A stretch of 58,448 bases of DNA from an uncultured Lachnospiraceae bacterium (lineage in GTDB: Bacteria > Bacillota_A > Clostridia > Lachnospirales > Lachnospiraceae). The stretch's first letter is position 1, and every line of letters begins with the position of its first letter. The stretch is taken from the NCBI GenBank assembly GCA_910577835.1, contig CAJTOU010000020.1, positions 1 to 58,448 on the forward strand, read 5' to 3'. The position numbers and the translations under genes were made by a program. Below, piece by piece: positions 16,339-25,331 of the stretch. Under the pieces are notes generated by a model. It was given only the letters and a program-made list of their open reading frames with translations. It had not been told where the DNA came from and ran no database searches.

Positions 16339-16887
16339 CTACTTCTCTACTGTAAAAAGCACATATGAATCTGGAATATTCTGTAAAATTGCATCTGCAT
16401 TCTTTCTTACAAACTTATCGAAAGTCATATCTTCCTCATCCATTAAAATATATGTTTTATATTGAATTTCTTTTCCAAATTCAAAATTATATATATACTT
16501 ATATTGTTTTGTTTCTTCTGTTTCTTCTTTACTGATAATAAAGTATTCTCCATTATATGATAAATCTATATAATCACGAATATTTATTTCATCTTCCGTA
16601 AAACAAAGCATGATATGAGATTTCTGTTCCTGTTTTGTATTATCCAGAAAGTTTTCCCACTGTTCTTTACCGTATATTAGTTTTTCACCTGATTTTACAA
16701 TGACAGTTTCTTCTTGGCTTTTTACTATATCAACAATATCATTCTTCTTTTTTTCCATTCTTTTTTTCTGTGAAATATTGTCATCGGTAAATTCATTTCT
16801 TTGTATCAATAATATAATACATACAAAAACAGCTATCACCAAAATTCCCAGACTGCAATAAATATATAATTTATGCTCTTTCTTCAT
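16339..16887 (-). CDS. Hypothetical single-pass membrane protein
   Basis: The 182-residue product is not recognised. It has a positively charged start, one transmembrane segment (about residues 8-28, LYIYCSLGILVIAVFVCIIL) and then a charged extracytoplasmic region rich in Lys and Glu. The start ATG has a distant GAGG (13 bases). It is placed 45 bases downstream of the MacB-like gene on the same strand and so may be cotranscribed with it, possibly as an accessory protein. Confidence 0.65.
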   Translation of the reverse strand: MKKEHKLYIYCSLGILVIAVFVCIILLIQRNEFTDDNISQKKRMEKKKNDIVDIVKSQEETVIVKSGEKLIYGKEQWENFLDNTKQEQKSHIMLCFTEDEINIRDYIDLSYNGEYFIISKEETEETKQYKYIYNFEFGKEIQYKTYILMDEEDMTFDKFVRKNADAILQNIPDSYVLFTVEK

Positions 16888-16932
16888 TTTAGCTCACATT
16901 CCTCTAATCCTTTTCAGATTCAGAAAATATCC

Positions 16933-19638
16933 CTATTCCGTTCGAAGCGCCACCACAGGGTCCTTCTTAGACGCCATTCTTGATGGTACAAGACCTGCAA
17001 TAAAGGTAAGGAACATGCTGATTAATACAAGCACTACTCCCGCCTTCCATGGAAGATTTGCAATATTATTAATATCAAATCCATTCTTCACTACTACATT
17101 AATTGGAACACAGATTAAAAGTGATACACCAATACCTATTACACCTGCTACAAATCCCTCGATTAAAGTTTCCGCATTAAACACTCTCGAAATATCTCTC
17201 TTTGAAGCTCCTACGGCTCTTAAAATACCGATTTCCTTTGTTCTTTCCAGTACGGAAATATAAGTAATAATCGCTATCATTATGGAAGATACAATTAATG
17301 ATATAGACACGAATCCAATTAAAATATAACTGATTGCATTGATAATCGTTGTCACAGAAGAAAGCATCATTCCGATATAATCGGTATAGGTAATCGCATC
17401 CTCCTCTGATACAGAATTGTTATAATCATCAATTATATCTGATATCTTATCCTTTGCTTCAAAATCCTTTGGATAAATATTAATCAAACTTGGTTTGTCA
17501 AGCGAAGCCACACCCAGAATATTCATATTGCCTGTATAGGTATTCTTGGTTTCCTTTGGCTGAAACAATACTGAAACTGCCGGATGGTCACTTACAATCT
17601 GCATCATCACTGTTTCTTCTGCCAATCCCTGCGCCGCAAGTGCTCCCATTTCTGTCTGTATGGCAGCAAACTCTTCCTGTGTCAGAACATTTTCTGCAAC
17701 AAGACCCTGCAGTCCCTGCATAAAGCCTTCCTGTGTAAATTCTGTTCCTGTTTCCTCCTCTTCATCCGAGATAAAAGGTGCTCCTGTAAAGATATCCGTA
17801 GTTTCATCTGCCTTCTGCTCCTTTACAATCTCTGAAGCATTAATTTCAGTAATCAGATGCTCCATAAGAGCCGGAGTATAAAAAATCGTTCCCGTCTCAT
17901 GTACCTCATTATCTTCCTTTGGTTTGATAATACCCACAACTTTCAGCTCCTGCGCACTGGCAAGCTTATTTCTCATATATAATACATCGTCCCGCTTATC
18001 TGCCCAGACTCCATTTTCCTTTTCAAAATAATCTGTATTTAACAGTAGCTTAAATTTCAGATTCATAATGTCCTCGTAGGAATAATTTGTCTGTTCCGAC
18101 TTCTCTATCTGATTGCCCTGATAAATCTCCTGCATAATTTCTTTCAATTCATTTATATCAAGGATTCCCAAGGCATACAGACAATAATCGCTGACCTGAT
18201 TATTTTCATCTACGGCTATTACAATTTCATCATAGGCAGAAGGAAGTCTTCCCTCAACTACATTATAGCTTGCAGAAATAATATTATCATTCTCTGACAG
18301 CTCTTTCCATACATCTGTACCTGTATTTCCCATTGAAAAGCTGTTTATCAGAGAAGCACCCTCACTGTTATCGGTTCCCATCAGTCCACCCATGCCGATT
18401 TCATTAAATACCTGACTTGGATTTACCTGTATCACACCTTCTGAGGTATCTGCCTTATAAATATTTAACTGGGTGGAATAGCGATAACTCACGTCCGTAG
18501 TCAAATCCTTGATTCCATTGGATTCATCTTCAATATACTCCATAAAAGCCTGAAGATTATTTGTCTTTGTCTCCTGCATCATGGTTTCGAGCATATTTGA
18601 CATAATATTATTGGAATAAATATGATTTTCTTCCTGATTTTTTACAGAATCATCTTCATCCATATGAATTCCCATCATCATTGACATCATACTGCTCATA
18701 TCCATTGTCGTTTCCTGAATACTAATCGGATAGCTGGATAATGCCTCTTCCTCAGTCTTTGTAATATAGTTCTGCACACCGTTCGACAGAGCCAGAATCA
18801 GTGCTATGCCGATAATTCCGATAGAGCCTGCAAAGGCGGTCAGAATTGTTCGTCCTTTCTTTGTCATCAGGTTATTTAAGCTTAATGACAGCGCAGTCAA
18901 AAAGGACATAGATGCCTTTTTCTTTTTTGTTTCCTGTTTTACAGCGACTTCACCCTCTGGATGATATGGATTAGAGTCATCTATCACTTTTCCGTCAAGA
19001 AGATTAATAATTCTTGAAGAATATTCCTTGGCAAGCTCCGGATTATGTGTGACCATAATAATCAGCTTATCCTTTGAAATTTCTCTTAAAATATCCATAA
19101 CCTGAATACTGGTTTCTGTATCAAGTGCTCCGGTTGGCTCATCTGCCAGAATAATATCGGGGTCATTGACCAGAGCTCTTGCAATTGCAACACGCTGCAT
19201 TTGTCCGCCTGACATCTGATTTGGACGTTTGTGAATCTGGTCACCAAGCCCTACTTTTTTTAATGCTTCTATGGCCCGCTCTCTTCGCTCGCTCTTTGAT
19301 ACACCAGAAAGAGTCAATGCAATTTCCACATTTGACAGTACAGACTGATGTGGAATCAGATTATAGCTCTGGAATACAAATCCAATCGAATGATTTCTGT
19401 AAGTATCCCAGTCCTTATCCTTAAACTGCTTCGTTGATTTTCCGTTGATAATCAAATCTCCGCTGGTATACTGGTCGAGTCCTCCTACAATATTCAGCGT
19501 TGTCGTCTTTCCGCACCCCGACTGTCCAAGTATGGCTACAAATTCATGCTCTCTGAAATCGATGCTTATCCCTTTTAATGCCTGAACCTTTGTGTCACCG
19601 GAACGATATTCCTTGACAATGTTTTTCAAACTAAGCAT
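16933..19638 (-). CDS. MacB-like ABC transporter, fused ATPase and FtsX-type permease
   Basis: The 901-residue product joins an ATPase of the LolD/MacB class (residues 1-230) to an FtsX-type permease. Walker A GQSGCGKT is at 38-45, the signature is MSGGQMQRVAIARAL and Walker B is IILADEPTGALD. The first permease helix follows at about 300, then an extracytoplasmic domain of some 450 residues, and three helices at the C-terminus with VLERTKEIGILRAVGAS between. Such proteins act mechanically on periplasmic or surface substrates such as peptides. A longer frame upstream is rejected: the ATG at 19638 gives the normal LSLKNIVKEY start and has AAAGGA nearby. Confidence 0.9.
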   Translation of the reverse strand: MLSLKNIVKEYRSGDTKVQALKGISIDFREHEFVAILGQSGCGKTTTLNIVGGLDQYTSGDLIINGKSTKQFKDKDWDTYRNHSIGFVFQSYNLIPHQSVLSNVEIALTLSGVSKSERRERAIEALKKVGLGDQIHKRPNQMSGGQMQRVAIARALVNDPDIILADEPTGALDTETSIQVMDILREISKDKLIIMVTHNPELAKEYSSRIINLLDGKVIDDSNPYHPEGEVAVKQETKKKKASMSFLTALSLSLNNLMTKKGRTILTAFAGSIGIIGIALILALSNGVQNYITKTEEEALSSYPISIQETTMDMSSMMSMMMGIHMDEDDSVKNQEENHIYSNNIMSNMLETMMQETKTNNLQAFMEYIEDESNGIKDLTTDVSYRYSTQLNIYKADTSEGVIQVNPSQVFNEIGMGGLMGTDNSEGASLINSFSMGNTGTDVWKELSENDNIISASYNVVEGRLPSAYDEIVIAVDENNQVSDYCLYALGILDINELKEIMQEIYQGNQIEKSEQTNYSYEDIMNLKFKLLLNTDYFEKENGVWADKRDDVLYMRNKLASAQELKVVGIIKPKEDNEVHETGTIFYTPALMEHLITEINASEIVKEQKADETTDIFTGAPFISDEEEETGTEFTQEGFMQGLQGLVAENVLTQEEFAAIQTEMGALAAQGLAEETVMMQIVSDHPAVSVLFQPKETKNTYTGNMNILGVASLDKPSLINIYPKDFEAKDKISDIIDDYNNSVSEEDAITYTDYIGMMLSSVTTIINAISYILIGFVSISLIVSSIMIAIITYISVLERTKEIGILRAVGASKRDISRVFNAETLIEGFVAGVIGIGVSLLICVPINVVVKNGFDINNIANLPWKAGVVLVLISMFLTFIAGLVPSRMASKKDPVVALRTE

Positions 19639-19850
19639 ATATAGTTCCTTTCCTTTTATACAATCAACACACCCGCAAATATAATCAGTCAAAAACTGAT
19701 TGTGTTGACTGTTGCAATATAGTTTGTTACAGTTTATATTTACAGATATAAAGTCTAACAAATTCTTCCATATACGTCAATAAAATAAATCTAAATAAAC
19801 AATTAACAAATAAGCTATCTGGCACTTCCTTACTTATTGGAAAAAAATGA

Positions 19851-19879
19851 TTGACATTTTTGCAATTATCCCTTATAAT
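19851..19879 (+). promoter_or_regulatory. Consensus promoter of tRNA-Thr
   Basis: TTGACA (19851-19856), 17 bases, TATAAT (19874-19879). Both hexamers are perfect, and the tRNA begins 14 bases after the -10 box. Confidence 0.9.
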
Positions 19880-19893
19880 CAAATACTGTTCAG

Positions 19894-19964
19894 GCTTCCA
19901 TAGTTCAAAGGTAAAACAGGTCACTCGTAATGTCCAGTTGCCGGTTCGATTCCGACTGGAAGCT
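19894..19964 (+). tRNA. tRNA-Thr (anticodon CGT), slightly degenerate
   Basis: Acceptor GCTTCCA/TGGAAGC with discriminator T; D-arm GTTCAAAGGTAAAAC; anticodon loop CTCGTAA giving CGT; T-loop TTCGATT. Two stem mismatches are seen, a T-T pair in the anticodon stem (GGTCA/TGTCC) and a C-A pair in the T stem (GCCGG/CCGAC). The consensus promoter indicates that it is expressed. CCA is not encoded. Confidence 0.8.
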
Positions 19965-20003
19965 TTTTAATATACAGCCAACGCCTGTATTGATTGCTTT
20001 ATA

Positions 20004-20056
20004 AAACGAAGTGTCAAAAAACAACTAATTTTTAGTTATTTTTTGACGCTTCGTTT
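20004..20056. terminator. Long hairpin terminator after tRNA-Thr
   Basis: AAACGAAG...CTTCGTTT with an inner GTCAAAAAA/TTTTTTGAC and TAA/TTA arm forms a nearly continuous stem of over 20 bp, followed on the plus strand by CTTTTTC. It separates tRNA-Thr from the convergent DegV gene. A second short dyad, GTAGAT/ATCTAC, lies at 20091-20107. Confidence 0.75.
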
Positions 20057-20210
20057 CTTTTTCGAACATAAGCAGAGAGCTATTACTCTAGTAGATTACT
20101 TATCTACTTTTGCAACAGCCCCCTTTTTATTTTACATTGAACATACAGTTCATAGTAAACATGTAATGCGGCAGGTTTTTTATTTCCTGTTACAAAATTT
20201 TATTTCATTA

Positions 20211-21056
20211 TTAATAACAGACGATAATTCCTCCGTCACATGCATACATGGAAGATACCCCTGCTGTATCTGCAATAATGACATCCTTAAACTTTTTCAG
20301 CTTCATAATCTCTTCCTTTACCCACTCCGCACGCTGGCGGCAGTTTACATGACTGATAGCAAGTATACGCTCCTGTGCGTCTTTTGTGGTGTTTGCGATA
20401 TACTGCACAAGTTTTAAAAGCGCTTTTTCCATGCCTCTTGCTTGGTCAAGCTTTGCGATTGTTCCCTCGGTTGTGCCATACATAATAGGCTTAATATTTA
20501 ACACCGACGCAATCACTGCGGTCAAACCGGTCAGCCTTCCGTTTTTTCTGAGAGTTTCCAAAGATTCAATCACAAAAAAAGTGCTTCTTCCAGTTCGAAA
20601 CTTTGTTACCTCTTGAACGATTTCTTCAAAGGATTTTCCCTCTTTGGCATACTGAATAATTTTTAAAACCATCAGTGTTTCTCCCACAGAAGCAGAACAG
20701 GAGTCAAAAACATGTATTTTCTTTTTATCATTTGGATGCTCTTCATAATACATATTTCTTCCCACTTCGGCGCTGTTATAAGAACCGCTTAAATTCGCAG
20801 ACAGCGTAACAACAAAAACGCAGTCATAGTCTCCCTCATATGCCTGACGGTATCGCTCCGGCGACGGGCAGGAGGATTTTGGTTCCTCTGTGGCTCTGCT
20901 TACCTTTTCCAAAAAGCTTTTCTGGTTAAATGTACTGTCATCAACAATATCTTCCCCGTTTACTGTAAGCGTAAGCGGAATTAATTCTATCTTTTCACGA
21001 TATTCAAACTTATCATTCAAATCACAGCAACTATCGGCAACTATTTTAAAATTCAT
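20211..21056 (-). CDS. DegV-family fatty-acid-binding protein
   Basis: DegV/FakB proteins hold an acyl chain and present it to the fatty acid kinase FakA. The 281-residue product starts KIVADSCCDLND, the family beta-strand and Ser/Asp-rich loop. It has TSxPS-like SCPSPERY, TLSANLSGSYNSA and FVIESLETLRKNGRL, all of them conserved blocks, and ends GGIIVCY. The length is normal. It is flanked by the tRNA-Thr terminator and by a 249-base gap in which nothing else was seen, so it is probably monocistronic. The fatty acid preference cannot be read from the sequence. Confidence 0.92.
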   Translation of the reverse strand: MNFKIVADSCCDLNDKFEYREKIELIPLTLTVNGEDIVDDSTFNQKSFLEKVSRATEEPKSSCPSPERYRQAYEGDYDCVFVVTLSANLSGSYNSAEVGRNMYYEEHPNDKKKIHVFDSCSASVGETLMVLKIIQYAKEGKSFEEIVQEVTKFRTGRSTFFVIESLETLRKNGRLTGLTAVIASVLNIKPIMYGTTEGTIAKLDQARGMEKALLKLVQYIANTTKDAQERILAISHVNCRQRAEWVKEEIMKLKKFKDVIIADTAGVSSMYACDGGIIVCY

Positions 21057-21305
21057 CCCTTTTTTCCTTCTTTCTTCTTATTGAACAATCAAACTTTTAC
21101 AGTTTATTGTATGACTTTTTAATACTATTATTTCTTTCATCATAATTTCAAGATGTAGTTTTCATTACTAGATAATACCATTTCAGACTATACTTTGTCA
21201 ATATGTGCAAGAAAGAATTCTGACTTTTTTGATTTAATGTTTGCAATATAAAAAGCATTCTATATGACATGCCCTGAATTTAAGGTGTTAAAGGAATAAA
21301 TTTAT

Positions 21306-22175
21306 TTAATACCGGCTTAATTTTGCAGTACAGAAAAATTCCTGAAAACCGGACAGATTTTTATTTAATTCTCTGTACAGATTTTCTCTTCTGTCTTCTT
21401 TTACAGGAAACTCCTTTCTGTACTGACGCACTGTTTCCGCCTTTATATCTGCATAAAGAAGTGTGGATTCTGATTCAGAATTTACTTCTTTATAATCAAT
21501 TCTTTTTCCACATGGGTCAAAGGCCATTGAACTCATTGGATAATACAGGCCGTTTCCTTCCCCTGTTCTGTTTATCCCGACAATATAACACTGATTTTCA
21601 ATTGCTCTTGCCTGCAGGAGAGTTTTCCAGTGTTCGATTCTGCTTTCCGGCCAGTTTGCTATTACACAGATTAATTCATTTTTTCTTGAACTTATCTGAA
21701 AAACCTCCGGAAAACGCAAATCATAGCAGATAAAACCTCCCACACATATATCATGAATACAGGCATACACAATACTGTCCCCTCCACAGTAATGCATGCT
21801 TTCTTCTCCATAAGAAAAAGGATGTATTTTCGCATATTTCATCAGTATTTCTCTGCCATCTGTCAACTCAAGCATATTATAATAATTATTTTCTCTTTCC
21901 TCTATATAACCAAACAAAATCGCAATACCATATTTTACAGAGAGAGATTGAAAAAATTCTTCCGACCTGTCAGATTCTCTGCTGTCATCTGCTTCTTTTA
22001 AGCTGTGTTCTCCATATTTTTCCGGATTCATGGTAAAACCTGTAAGCGTCATTTCTGGAAAAATAATAAGCTCTGCCCGATGCACAGCCGCTTCTCTGAC
22101 AAGCTGTTCACAGATAGCTTTATTTTTTTCTTTCTCCTCCCATATGATATCTACCTGAGTCAATGCTATCTTCAT
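21306..22175 (-). CDS. Carbon-nitrogen hydrolase, nitrilase superfamily (omega-amidase-like)
   Basis: The 289-residue product has the Glu-Lys-Cys triad of the superfamily: Glu in LIIFPEMTLTGF, Lys in YAKIHPFSY and Cys in GGFICYDLRFPE. These surroundings are closest to omega-amidase/NIT2-type enzymes that deamidate alpha-keto acid amides. The start is the ATG at 22175, giving MKIALTQVDIIWEE, with GGAG 7 bases upstream; an earlier start would add 27 unrelated residues. It lies 34 bases downstream of greA on the same strand. The exact substrate is inferred. Confidence 0.88.
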   Translation of the reverse strand: MKIALTQVDIIWEEKEKNKAICEQLVREAAVHRAELIIFPEMTLTGFTMNPEKYGEHSLKEADDSRESDRSEEFFQSLSVKYGIAILFGYIEERENNYYNMLELTDGREILMKYAKIHPFSYGEESMHYCGGDSIVYACIHDICVGGFICYDLRFPEVFQISSRKNELICVIANWPESRIEHWKTLLQARAIENQCYIVGINRTGEGNGLYYPMSSMAFDPCGKRIDYKEVNSESESTLLYADIKAETVRQYRKEFPVKEDRRENLYRELNKNLSGFQEFFCTAKLSRY

Positions 22176-22209
22176 ACTGATTCTCCTGTTATTTTCGAAT
22201 ATGCAAAAT

Positions 22210-22713
22210 TTAATAAGTTCTGATTGTATCTGCCTCTGTATCCTCTGTATTTTCAATAGACTTAATCACAACATAAAATCCTGCTGAATTATCTATTTTT
22301 ACATATACTCTGTCTCCCGATTTATGCCCCAGTATTGCTTTTCCAATCGGGGATTCAATACTGATTCTTCCATCCAGCGAATCTCCTCTGATAGAAGTGA
22401 CAAGTTTATAAACTTCTGTCTCATCATCCTCCTCAAAGTAAATCTCTACTGTATTATTTATACCCACCTCATCTTCTTTTGATTCATCAGATATAATTCT
22501 TGCAGTTTTCAACATTTTTTCGAGATAACGTATTCTGCTCTCATTTTTATTTTTATCCCTTTTCGCCGCATAATATTCAAAATTTTCACTTAAATCTCCC
22601 TGCTCTCTTGCTACCTTTACAGCTTCAATTGCCTCTCTTCGAACCACTGTACTTCTATGCCGAATTTCCGCCTGAATTTTTTCAACATCTTTCTTTGTCA
22701 ATTCCTGTGCCAT
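22210..22713 (-). CDS. greA: GreA-family transcript cleavage factor
   Basis: GreA rescues stalled RNA polymerase by stimulating transcript cleavage. The 167-residue product has the N-terminal coiled coil with the acidic tip in AREQGDLSENFEYYAAK, and the C-terminal FKBP-like domain with SPIGKAILGHKSGD. Length is slightly above the usual 158. GGAGGG precedes the ATG. Many Clostridia carry more than one GreA paralogue, so this need not be the main copy. It is between a nitrilase-family gene and the topoisomerase A subunit gene. Confidence 0.92.
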   Translation of the reverse strand: MAQELTKKDVEKIQAEIRHRSTVVRREAIEAVKVAREQGDLSENFEYYAAKRDKNKNESRIRYLEKMLKTARIISDESKEDEVGINNTVEIYFEEDDETEVYKLVTSIRGDSLDGRISIESPIGKAILGHKSGDRVYVKIDNSAGFYVVIKSIENTEDTEADTIRTY

Positions 22714-22827
22714 AATACCCTCCTTTTAAAATATCTTCAATCATTTCTCTTTTTATAGCTTCTATATTTAAGTTTCCGATTTAAGTTTCCGCTCTAAGAA
22801 ATTTTCCATTTATCAATTATAAATCTT

Positions 22828-25224
22828 TTACTTTATTTTCTGTCCTGTCTGGTCGCGCTTTTTTATTTTGATATCACGAAGCTGTATCTTTGCTTTATTT
22901 ACTTCAATTTCCGGATTATCTCCCGCATCTGTCACATAAACTCTGACAATAGCATCTTCCTTTGTAAGCTTTATGCCTCTAACACCGATAGCGCTTTTCT
23001 TTTTCTCCGGAACTTCCATAACAGGAAAACGAAGAAGATATCCCTTTTCTGTCTGCAATGTCACAATACTGTTTATGGACAGCTCTGATAAATGCTCCTC
23101 TGGCATTAAATCTGCCTCCTGCATAATATCAAAGCCCATATTCGTTTCTGAAAAGATATCCATCCCCTCATCAAAGCCGCCCGATAATACGACATCATTT
23201 CTTTCCTCCGATACGTATGCCTGAACATCAAAACTCAGCACCTCTATACTGACAATGACATCTCCCTCGCTCAGTTTTGTAGAAGCCACTGTCCTTTTTG
23301 ATACCTCAAATTCTGAGGAATCCACAAGCTTCATCATTGCCTGTCTGGTAGTAAATAACAGTTTTTTCTGCTTTATTTCTGCCGCTGCACATAAAAATAC
23401 AATATTTTCCCCACTGCTGTCATAATTTCCAAGATTATCCAGAGGAACTCCCTTATCCCGAAACTTTTTTACCGGTATGTCAAGCGCCTTAATCTGGTGA
23501 AGATTGCCATTATCTGTAAATACACATATTTTATCTGTATTCATACAGGAAAATACATATTTATTTTCACTCTCCACTGTCTCATGGTTACGCTCATAGC
23601 TTGCCATATCAATAAGCTTTGCATAACCAAATCGGTCCATAACAAACATATTTTCTGTTTCTATTATCTGCTCCTCCACATAGACTGCGGCAGCTCCGTT
23701 TTCAACAGAGGTTCTTCTATCTACGGCATATTCCTTTTTGATTTTCAGCAAATCCTTTTTAATTACCTTCATCATGGATTTTGGATTATTCAATATATCC
23801 TCATACTCTGCAATTCTCTTTAAAAGTTCATTGTATTCCTTTTCCAGAGCCAAAATTTCCAGACCAATTAACCGATAAAGTCTTAATTCAAGAATTGCCT
23901 GTGCCTGCTTTTCAGTAAAATTAAGCTGTGACGCATAGATTTTTGATTCTGGATTTTTAAATTTTATTTTTTCGGTATTTCCCTCTGTCAGACAAAGTTT
24001 TGCATCTTTCAGACTTGTGGAGCCACGCAGTATCTCTATAATTAAGTCAATAATATTGCACGCCTTAATTAATCCCTCTTTGATTTCCTTCTGCTCCAAA
24101 TCCTTTTTGAGCAGATATTGATATTTTCGTGAAGCAAGTTCAAGCTGAAAATTCACATTATGAGTAATAATACTTTTTAATCCCAGAGTTTCCGGTCTTT
24201 TATCCACAATGGCAAGCATATTTACGCCAAAGGTATCTTCAAGCTTTGTCTTTTTATAAAGAATATTTTTTATTTTTTCCACATCCGCATTTTTTTTCAG
24301 CTCAAGCACGATTCGAATGCCTTCCTTTGAGGATTCATTGGAAACATCTGTCACATCATTTAATTTTTTATTTTCAATCAGCTCACAGATATCACCAATA
24401 AATTTTCCGATTCCTGCACCTATCATAGTATATGGAATTTCAGTAATTACAAGCCTGTCCTTATCGCTCTTTCGTTTGCCTTCCTCAAATTCTGTACGTC
24501 CACGCAGCTTTATTTTTCCGACACCTGTTTCATAAATATTTAATAAATCACTTTTATTAATAACAATTCCTCCGCTTGGAAAATCCGGTCCCTTAATATA
24601 CTTCATCAGCTCTTTTGTACTAATCTCACTGTTATCCATATAGGCTATTACTGCATCTATAACTTCACCAAGATTATGCGGCGGAATATTTGTAGTCATT
24701 CCCACCGCAATGCCCTCAGCTCCATTAATCAGTATATTCGGCACCCGTACTGGCAGTACAAGAGGCTCCTTTTCTGTCTCGTCAAAATTCGGTCCAAAAT
24801 CAACCACATTTTTATCTAAATCTGCAAGATATACCTGCTGAGTAAATTTTTTCAGCTTCGCTTCCGTATATCGCATGGCGGCCGCACCATCTCCCTCTAT
24901 GGAACCAAAATTTCCATGTCCATCTACCAGCGCCATGCCTTTTTTAAAGTCCTGTGACAAAACTACCAGTGTTTCATAAATTGAACTGTCTCCATGTGGG
25001 TGATATTTACCCATGGTATCTCCTACAATACGTGCAGACTTTCTGTGAGGCCGGTCATAATTCAACCCCAGCTCATTCATCGCATATAATACTCTGCGCT
25101 GTACTGGTTTTAATCCGTCTCTGATATCCGGCAACGCTCTCTCACATATAACACTCATGGAATAATCAATATAGGATTTCTGCATAACCTCTGCATATTC
25201 TGTTTTTAAAATCTGTTCTGACAT
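22828..25224 (-). CDS. parC: Type IIA topoisomerase subunit A, topoisomerase IV-like
   Basis: The 798-residue product is the DNA-breaking subunit of a type IIA topoisomerase. The catalytic Tyr119 is in AAAMRYTEAKL, and the quinolone region KYHPHGDSSIYE has Ser81/Glu84-type residues that are not resistance forms. The coiled coil and the C-terminal beta-pinwheel follow. The GyrA-box (QRRGGKG-like) is absent; the equivalent place reads KKFRDKGVPL, which favours decatenase (ParC-like) over gyrase function. It is 107 bases after the subunit B gene. Gyrase-type annotation is the alternative. Confidence 0.85.
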   Translation of the reverse strand: MSEQILKTEYAEVMQKSYIDYSMSVICERALPDIRDGLKPVQRRVLYAMNELGLNYDRPHRKSARIVGDTMGKYHPHGDSSIYETLVVLSQDFKKGMALVDGHGNFGSIEGDGAAAMRYTEAKLKKFTQQVYLADLDKNVVDFGPNFDETEKEPLVLPVRVPNILINGAEGIAVGMTTNIPPHNLGEVIDAVIAYMDNSEISTKELMKYIKGPDFPSGGIVINKSDLLNIYETGVGKIKLRGRTEFEEGKRKSDKDRLVITEIPYTMIGAGIGKFIGDICELIENKKLNDVTDVSNESSKEGIRIVLELKKNADVEKIKNILYKKTKLEDTFGVNMLAIVDKRPETLGLKSIITHNVNFQLELASRKYQYLLKKDLEQKEIKEGLIKACNIIDLIIEILRGSTSLKDAKLCLTEGNTEKIKFKNPESKIYASQLNFTEKQAQAILELRLYRLIGLEILALEKEYNELLKRIAEYEDILNNPKSMMKVIKKDLLKIKKEYAVDRRTSVENGAAAVYVEEQIIETENMFVMDRFGYAKLIDMASYERNHETVESENKYVFSCMNTDKICVFTDNGNLHQIKALDIPVKKFRDKGVPLDNLGNYDSSGENIVFLCAAAEIKQKKLLFTTRQAMMKLVDSSEFEVSKRTVASTKLSEGDVIVSIEVLSFDVQAYVSEERNDVVLSGGFDEGMDIFSETNMGFDIMQEADLMPEEHLSELSINSIVTLQTEKGYLLRFPVMEVPEKKKSAIGVRGIKLTKEDAIVRVYVTDAGDNPEIEVNKAKIQLRDIKIKKRDQTGQKIK

Positions 25225-25331
25225 TTTATGTACCTTTCCATTACTTTCATGTTATTCTATTTTTATATTATTTCAATCTATCTGTGATTCTGTTATATCA
25301 AATACATTCTTATATCAAACGCATTATTATA

